Position numbers and translations under genes: made by a program. The notes beneath the pieces were generated by a model that worked only from the letters and a program-made list of their open reading frames with translations, had not been told where the DNA came from and did not search any database. Of a stretch of 21,941 nucleotides of DNA, positions 1 through 8,160 are shown piece by piece. The stretch comes from CAZLHO01 sp964559455 (GTDB lineage Bacteria; Krumholzibacteriota; Krumholzibacteriia; LZORAL124-64-63). Every line of letters begins with the position of its first letter. Position 1 is the stretch's first letter. Location of the stretch: the NCBI GenBank assembly GCA_964559455.1, contig CAZLHO010000049.1, positions 1 through 21,941 of the forward strand, read 5' to 3'.

Positions 1-955
1 CCGGCGCCAGCCCGTCGTCGCCGTCGTCGTCGTACATGTAGCCCACCGAGACCGGCACGTAGGTGCCGTCCTTGGACTGGACCAGGCCGTCGAAGCTGCC
101 GGCCATGTCGTCGTCGGCGCGGCCGGGCCGCTCGCGCGGGCCGATGTCGGCGTCGGCGAAGAAGCCGATGTAGACGTCGTCGATCGGGGCCACGCCGATG
201 TTCGTGATCTCGAATTGGAAGGCGACGAAGTCGTCGGCGTCGTCGTTCTCCCAGGCGTAGGCGTTCTGGACGACCATCAGGTTCATGGGCGTATGGTCGG
301 TGTAGATCTCCGAGGCGAGGCGGGTATTGTCGTACATCGTGCAGACCATCATCTGGTTGCCGACCTGCCCGAAGTCCTCGTCGATCAGACCGTCGCCGTC
401 GTCGTCGTAGCCGTTCAGGGTCTCCTCGTCGACCAGCCCGTCGTTGTCGTCGTCGGCGCCGGCCTCGGGCTCGCGCTGACCTCGAGCCAGGTCGTTGCCG
501 GATGGACGGGTGATGCGGCCTGAGATGGCCTCGTAGATGGTGTCCTCGAGCTCGTCCAGGGGACGGAACTCGCGCTCGTACTGGCCGGTCGAGACCAGCT
601 TCTCGCCGAGCAGGACGCCGCCCACCCACAGCCCGGCGCCCCACAGGTACTCCACGCCGGAGCCCGCGGGCCACTGCGCCGAGGGCGCGTCGCACCACGA
701 GCAGACCGCGGGGGCCCAGGAGCCGATAAGGCCGTGGTTGGTGATGTTCATCTGCACTTCGCCGACGTTCATCACGTAGGAGCCGTCGACGATCGCGATG
801 CCGTCGGGGGCGTCGAAGCCGGGACCCTCGATGGCGGCGATGTCCACCCAGGCGCCGGCGGGCGCCGCCGCCAGCAGGGCGCCGGCGACCAGGGCGCAAC
901 CCAAGGCGACGCTCCTGCGGTGCTTAAGAAGCCTTACGATCAGGCTAGACATCAT
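1..955 (-). CDS. Secreted protein with calcium-binding-like loops, 3' end cut by window edge
   Basis: I do not recognise a named family. The frame is open for 318 codons from an ATG at 955 to the left edge, so only the N-terminal part is present. An AAAGGAA Shine-Dalgarno lies about 7 nt before ATGATG. Residues 1-35 are a signal peptide (positive stretch KHRR, hydrophobic core, APAGAW). The mature part has an EYLWGAGLWVGG segment near 102-113. Two acidic loops, DDDNDGLVDEE (168-178) and DDDGDGLIDED (184-194), resemble thrombospondin type 3 or EF-hand-like calcium sites; a further acidic stretch (DDDGDDG) follows near 309. It lies 55 nt after the TonB-dependent receptor on the same strand, so cotranscription is likely. 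An exported, calcium-stabilised surface or periplasmic protein is inferred; substrate and function are unknown. Large proteins with this layout often end in a sorting or FlgD-like domain, but that part is outside the window. Confidence 0.8.
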   Translation of the reverse strand, partial: MMSSLIVRLLKHRRSVALGCALVAGALLAAAPAGAWVDIAAIEGPGFDAPDGIAIVDGSYVMNVGEVQMNITNHGLIGSWAPAVCSWCDAPSAQWPAGSGVEYLWGAGLWVGGVLLGEKLVSTGQYEREFRPLDELEDTIYEAISGRITRPSGNDLARGQREPEAGADDDNDGLVDEETLNGYDDDGDGLIDEDFGQVGNQMMVCTMYDNTRLASEIYTDHTPMNLMVVQNAYAWENDDADDFVAFQFEITNIGVAPIDDVYIGFFADADIGPRERPGRADDDMAGSFDGLVQSKDGTYVPVSVGYMYDDDGDDGLAP

Positions 956-980
956 TGCGATTCCTTTCCCCAGGTCAGCC

Positions 981-1002
981 GCCGGCGCGTGCGGGCGCCG
1001 GC
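981..1002 (-). other. Intergenic hairpin between receptor and downstream gene
   Basis: Perfect 8-bp inverted repeat GCCGGCGC / GCGCCGGC with a 6-nt loop, between the receptor stop (1011-1013) and the start of the next gene (955). No T-tract follows. It could be a weak terminator, or an mRNA-stabilising hairpin that lowers expression of the second gene relative to the receptor. Function is inferred. Confidence 0.45.
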
Positions 1003-1010
1003 CCTCGAAG

Positions 1011-3995
1011 CTAGAATTGCCAGCCGAGACCGATCCGGAACAACCGGTGATCCATGAAGACGCGCGGATCGTTGATCGGGATGAACTCGTTGTAGTTGTC
1101 TCCGTTCTGGTCCTGCAGATAGGCGCCGCCGTACTTGCCCGTCTCCGTGAGGTAGGAAGTGTAGGCGACGGCCGCGTTGTTCAGTCCCGGGAAGATGCCG
1201 GCCGCGGGACCGAGCACCATATCCTGGTTGATCAGGTTGAAGGCCTGCAGGTAGAGGGTCAGCTGCTGGCCGTAGAAGTTGACCTTGCGCTCGCCCTGGA
1301 AGTCCAGCTGATAGGTGGCGGGCAGGCGCTCGCTGTTCTCCAGCAGGGGATCCTGACGACGCGCGAAGCGGTCGATCGGGGTCCAGGGGAAGCCGCTGCC
1401 GTAGGAGAAGGTGATCGAGCCCGACCAGGAGTTGGGCTCCTCGAGCAGCAGCGAGAAGTGGAAGACGTGGCGCTGATCCCAGTCCAGCGGCAGCTCCTGG
1501 TTGGGCAGGAACTCCAGCCCCTCCGGGTTCGCCCCGAACTGCTGGTCGGAGGCGACGCCGTCCGCGTAGGAATAGGTGTAGGCGATGTCGAAGGCGAAGT
1601 TGCTCGAGAAGCGTTTGTTCAGCGTGAACTCGACGCCCCGGGCCGACGCGTAGGCCTTGTTGATGTACCGCGCCAGCACGTTGCCCGTCTCCTTGTCGGT
1701 GACGGTGGTCGAGGCGATCAGGTCGTAGATGTCCTTGCTGTAGAGGGCGACCGTGCCCGCCAGGTGGTCGTTGAACTGGTGCTGGATGCCCGCCTGGTAC
1801 TGGACCGTGGTCTCGGTGCGCAGGTTCGGGTTGCCCAGGATGCCGGCGTTGCCGATGGCATCCTGGCTCGAGAAGAGCCGGTTGCGCGACGGCGGCTGGA
1901 TGTAGCGGCCGTAGTGGAACGAGAAGCCGTCCCGCTCGGTGATCGGGAAGGCGAAGCCCAGGCGGGGCGAGAACTGCTGCTTGTACTTGAGGACGTTCTT
2001 GTTGACGTCGTCGTTCTCGAGCAGGATCTCGGCCGCCGAACCGGGCGAGAACATGTCCCAGCGCAGGCCGTAGTTGACGACCATGCCCTCGTATTCCCAG
2101 CGGTCCTGGACGTACCAGCTGGCCTCCGGGTTGTAGGTGTGGAAGGTGTTCGTGCTGGCGCCCAGCGAGTAGTCGCCGGTGAAGCGGTTCTGCCGCTCGA
2201 TGGCCGGGAAGTTGATGAACTCGCGCTCGAGATCGTTGTAGATGATCTGGAGGCCGCTCTTGACCAGGTGACCCTTCCAGCGGCTCGAGGTCAGGTCGAA
2301 CTTCAGCGAGTAGCTGCGCGAGTACTCCTCGCCGTAGAAAGGCTCGTCGCTGGTGGTGACGAAGAGCGGGTTCAGCGGGTCGGTGTAGTAGTCGACCGCG
2401 TTCAGGTACAACGGGGTCTGGGAAGCGAAGACGCCCGGCGACCAGACGCCGCCGTGGTTGAACTCCCAGGGATCCTTGTCGTTCACGGTGGTCCGCGTGT
2501 CGAAGGCCACCCGGCTCATGCTCATCGTGTAGAAGGTCTCGTCGGTCAGGTTGTGCGTCAGGTTGAAGGCGACCGTCTGGCCGACGCGGGTGTTCGTCAG
2601 CGAGTTGTCGGCCGAGTTGAACCAGACGTAGGCGCTGTCCTCCTGGGCCGTCGAGAAGGTCGAGTAGGGATAGCGGAAACCGTCAAAGCCGGGCTCGGCG
2701 ATGACCGTGTAGGTCCGCCCGTCGACGCCGCGCACCTGCATGACCGGCGCCGTCTGCCGGATCAGGCTGGAGTTGCGGGCGTCGACCACCACCGCCGGGC
2801 GGGCGTTGGTGTTCATGTTGTCGAACCAGGGGCCGTAGTAGACCGGCACGTACTGGCCGACGAAGATCCAGGACTCGTCGCCCGGGGTGCGCACGACGAT
2901 CGGCATGTAGATCACGCGCTGCGAGTAGCCCGAGACGCTCCAGTTCGGCGAGTAGGCCTGGGTCGAGGAGTAGTTCAGCGTGTACTCGCCGGTCAGGCGC
3001 AGGTTCGGATTGAAGGTGTACTGCCACTTCGTCGAACCGCGCAGGTTGTTGATCTGGCGCCGCCGGAACTTGAAGAGGGTCGAGCTGCCGACGTTGACCT
3101 TGTACTCGGGCCGGTTGGCCACCGAGTAGTTCTCCTGGTCGGAGAAGTGCATGTCGCCGGCGAAGAAGTAGGTCAGCTTCTTGTGCGGCGTGGGGCCGCC
3201 GAAACCGAACTCGAAGCGGTCGTAGTTCGTGTAGGTCTTGTCCTGGCGGCCGAAGTCGTCGGTCATGTAGCGCATGCCGCCTTCGAAGGAATCGCCGCCG
3301 GTGCGCGTGCGCACGTTGATCACTCCGGAGAGCGCCGAGCCGTACTCGGCGTCCATGCCGCCGGTCACGGTGCTGACGTTCTCGACGGCCATGCTCGAGA
3401 CGCCCATGGCGTTGCCGCCCATCGGGTCGTCGACGGCGACGCCGCCGATGCGCATCGAGACCTCGCCCGAGCGGCCGCCGCGCACGTAGAGCTGGTCGCC
3501 GCGCATGACCACGCCGGCCTGCTTGGCGACGGCGTCCTCGACCGAGTCGATGGCGTACTTGCTGAGTCGCTCGGAGCCGATCTTCTGCTCCGCCTTGGTG
3601 CCCTTGACGTCCACCATGTAGCGGGCGCCCTCGACGGCGATGGCGTCGATCGTCTCGACGATGACCACCTTCATGTCGAAGCGCACCTCGGTGGTCTGCC
3701 CGGACTCGACGATGACCGTGCGCTCCTCGGGCGCGTAGCCCAGGTAGAGCACCTGCACCGTGTACTGTCCGGGACGCAAGCTGTTGAAGTAGAAGGAACC
3801 GCCGCCGATCGACATGGTCCCGCGCGCCGTCCCCTTGAGCAAGACGTTGGCGTAGTCCAGACGATCGCCCGACTCCGAATCCGTGATCACCCCGTGGAGG
3901 GTCCCGGGCGCCTCCTGGGCCGCACCGGGAAGGGGAGACAGGATGCAGGCGGTCGCTACGGTCAGCAGAAGCAGGCAGAACGGGCGCCGGAGCAT
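1011..3995 (-). CDS. TonB-dependent outer-membrane receptor with carboxypeptidase-regulatory-like domain
   Basis: Outer-membrane active transporter for an unidentified ligand, 994 residues. Start chosen at the ATG at 3995 because AAAGGAG lies 8 nt upstream and the signal peptide MLRRPFCLLLL...PGAAQ (about 1-27) begins there; an upstream in-frame ATG at 4046 has neither. Residues about 31-110 form a beta-sandwich CarboxypepD_reg-like domain (GTLHGVITDSESGDRLDYAN...GQYTVQVLYLGY). The plug follows at about 140-235, with LYVRGGRSGEVSMRIGGV and MDAEYGSALSGVINVRTRTGG. The remainder is a beta-barrel rich in aromatic and NY-type strands, ending in the terminal phenylalanine typical of outer-membrane barrels (IGLGWQF). 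No SusD-like partner is adjacent; the neighbour downstream is a secreted acidic protein. A strong promoter and long leader precede it. The ligand (iron chelate, cobalamin, peptide or glycan) cannot be read from the sequence. Confidence 0.93.
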   Translation of the reverse strand: MLRRPFCLLLLTVATACILSPLPGAAQEAPGTLHGVITDSESGDRLDYANVLLKGTARGTMSIGGGSFYFNSLRPGQYTVQVLYLGYAPEERTVIVESGQTTEVRFDMKVVIVETIDAIAVEGARYMVDVKGTKAEQKIGSERLSKYAIDSVEDAVAKQAGVVMRGDQLYVRGGRSGEVSMRIGGVAVDDPMGGNAMGVSSMAVENVSTVTGGMDAEYGSALSGVINVRTRTGGDSFEGGMRYMTDDFGRQDKTYTNYDRFEFGFGGPTPHKKLTYFFAGDMHFSDQENYSVANRPEYKVNVGSSTLFKFRRRQINNLRGSTKWQYTFNPNLRLTGEYTLNYSSTQAYSPNWSVSGYSQRVIYMPIVVRTPGDESWIFVGQYVPVYYGPWFDNMNTNARPAVVVDARNSSLIRQTAPVMQVRGVDGRTYTVIAEPGFDGFRYPYSTFSTAQEDSAYVWFNSADNSLTNTRVGQTVAFNLTHNLTDETFYTMSMSRVAFDTRTTVNDKDPWEFNHGGVWSPGVFASQTPLYLNAVDYYTDPLNPLFVTTSDEPFYGEEYSRSYSLKFDLTSSRWKGHLVKSGLQIIYNDLEREFINFPAIERQNRFTGDYSLGASTNTFHTYNPEASWYVQDRWEYEGMVVNYGLRWDMFSPGSAAEILLENDDVNKNVLKYKQQFSPRLGFAFPITERDGFSFHYGRYIQPPSRNRLFSSQDAIGNAGILGNPNLRTETTVQYQAGIQHQFNDHLAGTVALYSKDIYDLIASTTVTDKETGNVLARYINKAYASARGVEFTLNKRFSSNFAFDIAYTYSYADGVASDQQFGANPEGLEFLPNQELPLDWDQRHVFHFSLLLEEPNSWSGSITFSYGSGFPWTPIDRFARRQDPLLENSERLPATYQLDFQGERKVNFYGQQLTLYLQAFNLINQDMVLGPAAGIFPGLNNAAVAYTSYLTETGKYGGAYLQDQNGDNYNEFIPINDPRVFMDHRLFRIGLGWQF

Positions 3996-4184
3996 AACGC
4001 CGCTCCTTTCAGACGGACCAGGTCCGAGTCTTTTCCGATGACGCATCGGGTTTCAACGGTGCCCGGGCCACAGGGGCGCGAGACCCAGTTGTCATGGGGA
4101 GTCGGGGTCGGCTGGAAGTCTCCGATCCGCGCCGCAAGGCGGAACCGAGGGAATCGAGGCCTCCAGGCCTTTAACCGGTAACTT
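3996..4184 (-). promoter_or_regulatory. Long structured leader of the TonB-dependent receptor mRNA
   Basis: With the promoter at 4191-4219, transcription should start near 4184, leaving a leader of about 190 nt. It contains AGGCC-TCCA-GGCCT (4157-4170), CCGATG-CGT-CATCGG (4035-4049) and CGGAC-CAG-GTCCG (4014-4026). The last hairpin ends about 5 nt before the AAAGGAG Shine-Dalgarno, a position from which it could influence translation. I looked for the cobalamin riboswitch core and B12 box and for the c-di-GMP aptamer and did not find them. A cis-regulatory RNA is possible, but its identity is unknown. Confidence 0.4.
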
Positions 4185-4190
4185 CGGCTG

Positions 4191-4219
4191 AATATAGAGA
4201 GCAGGCAGACCCGTGTCAA
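4191..4219 (-). promoter_or_regulatory. Sigma-70-type promoter of the receptor operon
   Basis: Perfect -35 TTGACA (4214-4219), 17-nt spacer, -10 TATATT (4191-4196, 5 of 6 matches). It begins one base after the stop codon of the ABC ATPase gene and points at the receptor. It is the best promoter match in the window. Confidence 0.85.
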
Positions 4220-4220
4220 C

Positions 4221-5966
4221 CTAATGTGATTCTGCATCATCCAGCATCACCGGACAGCGCAGGCGATGGCCGGGACCGCACTCCGCGAGGAGAGGACGCA
4301 CTTCGCGGCAGGTTGCGACGGCCGCCGGGCAGCGCGGATGATAGGGGCAGCCCGCAAGCGGCGCGGACGCGATCGCCGAAAGCGGCGGGACGGCTCCGGG
4401 TCGCGGCGGCGTGTCGAGACGCGGCGAAGAGGCGAGCAGCGCGCACGTATAGGGATGCCGCGGCTCGACTCCGGTCGTGAACTCCTCGACGATCACGCCG
4501 GCGTACATCACCAGGGCGCGATGGCAGCAGGCGCGGACCAGCGCCAGGTCGTGACTGATCAACAGCAGACCCAGTCCGCGGCTCGCCTGCAGCGAACGGA
4601 GCAGGGCGAGGATGCGAGCCTGCACGGTCACGTCCAGGGAACTGGTCGGCTCATCGGCGATCAGCACGGCGGGGGCCGCCGCCAGGGCCCTCGCCAGAGC
4701 CACGCGCTGGCGCTGGCCGCCGCTGAATTCGTGCGGATAGCGGTCGGCAGCAGCGGGATCGAGCCCCGTCTCGGCCAGCAGTTCGTCGCGGGCGGCCGGG
4801 CCGCCGCCGGCGGCGACGACCATGCGGCGGGCCTCGTCCACGGCCTCGCCCGCCGTCTGCCGCGGGTCCAGCGCCCCCTCGGGATCCTGGAAGACGAGCT
4901 GGACCCGGCGCGGCCCGCGCCGTGGCGGCGGGCCTCCGGCCACCGTCACCCGGCCCGAGTCGCGCGGCGCCAGCCCCGCCGCGGCGCGGGCCAGGGTGGT
5001 CTTGCCGCAGCCCGACTCCCCCACCAGTCCCACGGCCTCGCCCGGACTCACGATCAGCGAGACCCGGTCGACCGCGCGCACCACCTCGGGCCGGCGCCAG
5101 GGAGACCGCCGCCGGCGATGCTCGACCACCAGGTCGTCGATCTCCAGGACGGGCGCGGCGGCGGGGGCGGCCAGGGCGCCCCGCGGCGGCAGGCGCTCGG
5201 GCAGCGCGTCGATCAGTTCGCGGGTGTGGGGGTGGCGCGGCCGGCGCAGCAGTTCCCCCGCGGGGCCCGCCTCGACCACGCGGCCGTCCCGGAGCACCGC
5301 CGCGGCGCCGCCCATCCAGCCGACGAGACCCAGGTCGTGCGACACGAAGACCAGCGCCAGCCCGCGGTCGGCCGCGAGCCTCCGCAGCAGGTCGACGATC
5401 CCGGCCTGCACCGTGACGTCCAGCGCGGTGGTCGGCTCGTCGGCCACCAGCAGGGCGGGGTCGCCGGCCAGGGCCAAGGCCAGCAGGGCCCGCTGCCGCT
5501 GCCCGCCGCTGAGCTGGTGGGGATGGCGGCGCGCCAGAGCTTCCGGGTCGGGCAGGCGCACCTCGGCCAGCCGCGACGGCACCAGCCGCCAGGCCTCGGC
5601 CGCCGACAGGCCCCGCCGCAGGCGCAGGGTCTCGGCCAGCTGGTCCCCCACGCTGAACACCGGATTCAGGGCCGCCCCCGACTCCTGCAGGACCATGGCC
5701 ATGCCGCGGCCGGGTCCCGGATCAGGGCGCTGCTCCGCCCGCCAGGACAGGGCCGTCCCCCCGTAGCTCAGACTTCCGGAAACGGTTGCGGCCTTCGGCA
5801 GCAGCCCGAGCAGGGCCAGCCCCGCCGTGGTCTTGCCGCTCCCGGACTCCCCCACCAGCGACAGGACGCCGCCCGCCGCCAGCTCGAGATCGACGCCGCG
5901 CAGGGCCTCGACCCCGCCGGGGTAGGTCACGCGCAGGTCGCGCACCGAAAGCAGGGGCGCACTCAT
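4221..5966 (-). CDS. Fused double ATPase of a dipeptide/oligopeptide-type ABC importer
   Basis: Energises import of peptides or related small solutes through the two permeases encoded just upstream. The 581 residues contain two complete ATPase domains corresponding to separate DppD/OppD and DppF/OppF proteins, as in GsiA or YejF. Domain 1: Walker A GESGSGKTT (39-47), signature LSGGQRQR (152-159), Walker B LLVADEP, H-loop VSHD. Domain 2: Walker A GESGCGKTT (316-324), signature FSGGQRQR (414-421), Walker B LIADEP, H-loop ISHD. The C-terminus has the family's cysteine motif (GCPYHPRCP...C...C...RCP, Cys 540-571). The ATG at 5966 overlaps the permease stop by four bases (ATGA). The frame stays open upstream to 6500, but that stretch lies inside the permease gene and has no homology to the family. 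Substrate is not determinable here. Confidence 0.93.
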   Translation of the reverse strand: MSAPLLSVRDLRVTYPGGVEALRGVDLELAAGGVLSLVGESGSGKTTAGLALLGLLPKAATVSGSLSYGGTALSWRAEQRPDPGPGRGMAMVLQESGAALNPVFSVGDQLAETLRLRRGLSAAEAWRLVPSRLAEVRLPDPEALARRHPHQLSGGQRQRALLALALAGDPALLVADEPTTALDVTVQAGIVDLLRRLAADRGLALVFVSHDLGLVGWMGGAAAVLRDGRVVEAGPAGELLRRPRHPHTRELIDALPERLPPRGALAAPAAAPVLEIDDLVVEHRRRRSPWRRPEVVRAVDRVSLIVSPGEAVGLVGESGCGKTTLARAAAGLAPRDSGRVTVAGGPPPRRGPRRVQLVFQDPEGALDPRQTAGEAVDEARRMVVAAGGGPAARDELLAETGLDPAAADRYPHEFSGGQRQRVALARALAAAPAVLIADEPTSSLDVTVQARILALLRSLQASRGLGLLLISHDLALVRACCHRALVMYAGVIVEEFTTGVEPRHPYTCALLASSPRLDTPPRPGAVPPLSAIASAPLAGCPYHPRCPAAVATCREVRPLLAECGPGHRLRCPVMLDDAESH

Positions 5967-6838
5967 CGCTCCCCCTCCCCGCCCAGGCCGGCCCGCGGGT
6001 CCAGCGCCGTGCGCAGGCCGTCGCCCAGCAGGTTGTAGCCGATGACCGTCAGCGAGATCGCCAGGCCCGGGAAGGCCGCCAGCCACCAGCCGTCGCGGAG
6101 GTGGGCGCGGCCCTGATCGATCATCGCCCCCCACGAGACCAGGGGCTCCTGGGCCCCGAGGCCGAGGAAGCTCAGGAAGGACTCGAGCAGGATGGTGTTG
6201 CCCAGCCGCAGCGTCGCCGCCACCAGCAGGGTGGGCAGCACGTTCGGCAGGATGTGACGGCGGGCCAGCTGCGGCAGGCTGCAGCCCAGGCCCCGGGCGG
6301 CGGCCACGAAGTCGCGCTCGCGCAGGGACAGGACCTCGCTGCGCACCAGCCGCGCGACGGTCATCCAGCCGGTCAGGCCAAGCACGGCCGTCACCAGCCA
6401 GGGCGAGGGCTCCAGGGTCGCGGCCAGGAGCAGGACCAGGAAGATCCGGGGAAAGGCCAGGAAGAGATCGGTCAGCGCCGTCAGCAGCCGGTCCAGCCAC
6501 GACGGCCCCAGCCCGGCCGCCATCCCGACGACGGCGCCCAGGACCACGGCCACGCCCACCGCCAGCCAGCCCACCAGCAACGAGACCCGGGCGCCGTGGA
6601 CCAGCCGCGACAGGACGTCGCGTCCGAGCACGTCGGTGCCCAGCAGATGCCCCTCGCCCGGCGACTGCAACTGCTCTCCGGCCGCGCCCAGCGCCCCGGG
6701 ATCCGCGGGCGCGATCAGGTCGGCCCCCAGAGCCAGCAGCAGGACGAGCCCCACCAGCGCCAGCCCGGCGCGGGCCGAGGCGTCGCGCCGCAGGGCCGAG
6801 CCCATCCTCCGGTAGAGACGCGGCGGCCGCCTCATCAT
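5963..6838 (-). CDS. DppC/OppC-type ABC permease
   Basis: Second inner-membrane permease subunit of the peptide-type importer, 291 residues. It has a cytoplasmic N-terminus, a first membrane helix at about 25-44, the family signature HLLGTDVLGRDVLSRLVHGARVSL split across 64-88, and further helices. The EAA coupling loop (DFVAAARGLGCS, about 177-188) contacts the ATPase. The start at 6838 gives an ATGA overlap with the upstream permease stop; an ATG one codon later is also possible. Length and motifs fit DppC/OppC/GsiD. ATGA junctions at both ends imply translational coupling and near-equal stoichiometry with the other two subunits. Confidence 0.93.
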   Translation of the reverse strand: MMRRPPRLYRRMGSALRRDASARAGLALVGLVLLLALGADLIAPADPGALGAAGEQLQSPGEGHLLGTDVLGRDVLSRLVHGARVSLLVGWLAVGVAVVLGAVVGMAAGLGPSWLDRLLTALTDLFLAFPRIFLVLLLAATLEPSPWLVTAVLGLTGWMTVARLVRSEVLSLRERDFVAAARGLGCSLPQLARRHILPNVLPTLLVAATLRLGNTILLESFLSFLGLGAQEPLVSWGAMIDQGRAHLRDGWWLAAFPGLAISLTVIGYNLLGDGLRTALDPRAGLGGEGER

Positions 6839-7818
6839 ACGCCCCTCTCCCGGTCCAGGCGGACCCGGGGATCGGCCGCGGCCACCGCCAGGTCGGCGAG
6901 CAGGTTGCCCAGCACGACGAGCACCGAGGCCAGGGCCGTCGTGCCCATGACCACCGGATAGTCCCGGGCGAAGAGGGCCTCGACGGCCACCCGACCCATG
7001 CCGGGCCAGGCGAAGACGTGCTCGACGACCACCGCGCCGCCCAGCAGGAACGGCAGGCTGAGACCGAGCTGGGTGATCACCGGCAGCAGCCCGTTGCGCA
7101 GGGCGTGACGCCAAAGCACCGTCCGCTCGGGCAGCCCCCGGGCGCGGGCGGAAAGGATGTAGGGCTGGCCCAGCACCTCGATCAGGCTGTTGCGCAGGTA
7201 GCGCGCCGTGCCCACGGACGAGACGACGCCGAGCACGAAGACCGGCAGGACCATGTGGCGCAGCAGGTCCAGCAGGCGCGGGGCCCAGGGCAGGGACGCG
7301 GCGCCCACGGAATGCATGCCTCCTGTCGGCAGCCAGCCGGGGCCGCGCGCGAAGACCAGGATCAGCATCAGTCCCAGCCAGAAGGAAGGAAGTGAATAGA
7401 GGAAGAGGCCGGCCACGGTGGCGCCGCGCTCGCGGCGGCTGCCGGCCCGCTTGGCGAGCCAGGCGCCGAAGAGGACGGCGCAGAGAAGATGCAGCGCCAG
7501 CGAGGGCACCGTCAGCAGCAGGGTGTTCGGGATGGCATCGCCCAGGATCTCCGCGACCGGCCGGTGCAGGCGGAGGCTGCGGCCCAGGTCGCCGCGCAGC
7601 AGGACGCCGCCCAGCCAGTCCCCGTAGCGCACGACCAGGGGCCGGTCCAGTCCCATGCTCCGGCGCAGGGCCGCGCGGCCGGCGGCGTCGAGGTCGGGAT
7701 CGAGGATGCGGTCGACGGGATCGCCCGGCGCCAGGTCCACCACGGCGTAGACGACCGTCAGCAGGGCCAGGATCAGCAGCGCCGAGGCGGCCAGACGTTG
7801 CAGCAGGTATCGAGTCAT
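6835..7818 (-). CDS. DppB/OppB-type ABC permease
   Basis: First gene of the importer operon, 327 residues. The N-terminal helix (about 10-30) leads into APGDPVDRIL, typical of DppB. YLSLPSFWLG-like text appears as FLYSLPSFWLGLMLILVF (139-156). The EAA loop is at 222-245 (LSARARGLPERTVLWRHALRNGLLP), followed by the last helices. Start ATG at 7818 is preceded by GGAGGGG. A promoter with TTGACC and TAGTAT lies 58 nt upstream. No periplasmic substrate-binding protein gene is found before it or anywhere in the window, so that component must be encoded elsewhere. Confidence 0.93.
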   Translation of the reverse strand: MTRYLLQRLAASALLILALLTVVYAVVDLAPGDPVDRILDPDLDAAGRAALRRSMGLDRPLVVRYGDWLGGVLLRGDLGRSLRLHRPVAEILGDAIPNTLLLTVPSLALHLLCAVLFGAWLAKRAGSRRERGATVAGLFLYSLPSFWLGLMLILVFARGPGWLPTGGMHSVGAASLPWAPRLLDLLRHMVLPVFVLGVVSSVGTARYLRNSLIEVLGQPYILSARARGLPERTVLWRHALRNGLLPVITQLGLSLPFLLGGAVVVEHVFAWPGMGRVAVEALFARDYPVVMGTTALASVLVVLGNLLADLAVAAADPRVRLDRERGV

Positions 7819-7875
7819 CGCCCCTCCGCTGGGCCGCGTGCCGGGTGGGCCCGTTCCCGAGGGCCGTCCGGGCTG

Positions 7876-7904
7876 ATACTAGAGACGGCCGGGACCCCGG
7901 TCAA
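7876..7904 (-). promoter_or_regulatory. Sigma-70-type promoter of the ABC importer operon
   Basis: -35 TTGACC (7899-7904, 5 of 6), 17-nt spacer, -10 TAGTAT (7876-7881, 4 of 6). Transcription would start about 50 nt before the first permease gene. Confidence 0.7.
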
Positions 7905-7917
7905 GGCGAGCCCGTCG

Positions 7918-7926
7918 CCCCCCCCC
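7918..7926. repeat. Nine-base C homopolymer
   Basis: Nine consecutive C on the plus strand, 13 bases upstream of the importer -35 element. It is the longest single-base run I noticed in the window. Such tracts can change length by slippage; whether this one does is unknown. Confidence 0.7.
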
Positions 7927-8160
7927 ATTGCACCCTGCACCGGCGGCGGCGGGGCGAGTCGGATCCCGCAATGTCCTCTCGCTTCCCGGAAGGCCCGGAG
8001 CGGGAGCAGCCGTCCGCCATCCTTCCTCGTCGTTCCCCGGGATTTCCCGTAGTGGCCTCCTGCCCCGTTCCGGGTTCTCCGGCACGACTCTTTCACATGG
8101 AGCGGCTGTGTCACCACGGGCCAGAGCGCCCGCAGCCCCGAAGCCTTCCTGGAGTCCGCC

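Larger units (their letters stand above)
7819..8160. other. Divergent intergenic region, 342 bases
   Basis: Separates the leftward importer operon from the rightward lipoprotein operon. It holds the importer promoter (7876-7904) and a run of nine C (7918-7926). On the plus strand I see only the lipoprotein gene's GGAG Shine-Dalgarno and a 12-base inverted repeat CGGGATTTCCCG (8038-8049) of unknown meaning. No convincing sigma-70 promoter for the rightward operon is visible, and I see no gene in this stretch. Confidence 0.6.

Noticed and set aside
798..4181. Open frame of 1127 codons on the plus strand opposite the TonB-dependent receptor
   Set aside because: Composition is repetitive (V, R, D, L, G rich), with no recognisable domain, and it mirrors the receptor codons. 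Long antisense frames are expected at this GC content.
3996..4184. Cobalamin riboswitch before the receptor
   Set aside because: No B12 box and no conserved core sequence were found on the minus strand of the leader.
3962..4240. A 92-codon minus-strand frame in the receptor leader, as a possible leader peptide
   Set aside because: Its start lies upstream of the promoter -35 box, so it would not be in the receptor transcript. No ribosome binding site or homology is visible.
8038..8049. Inverted repeat CGGGATTTCCCG as an operator for the lipoprotein operon
   Set aside because: Short, GC-rich and unaccompanied by a recognisable promoter; chance occurrence cannot be excluded.
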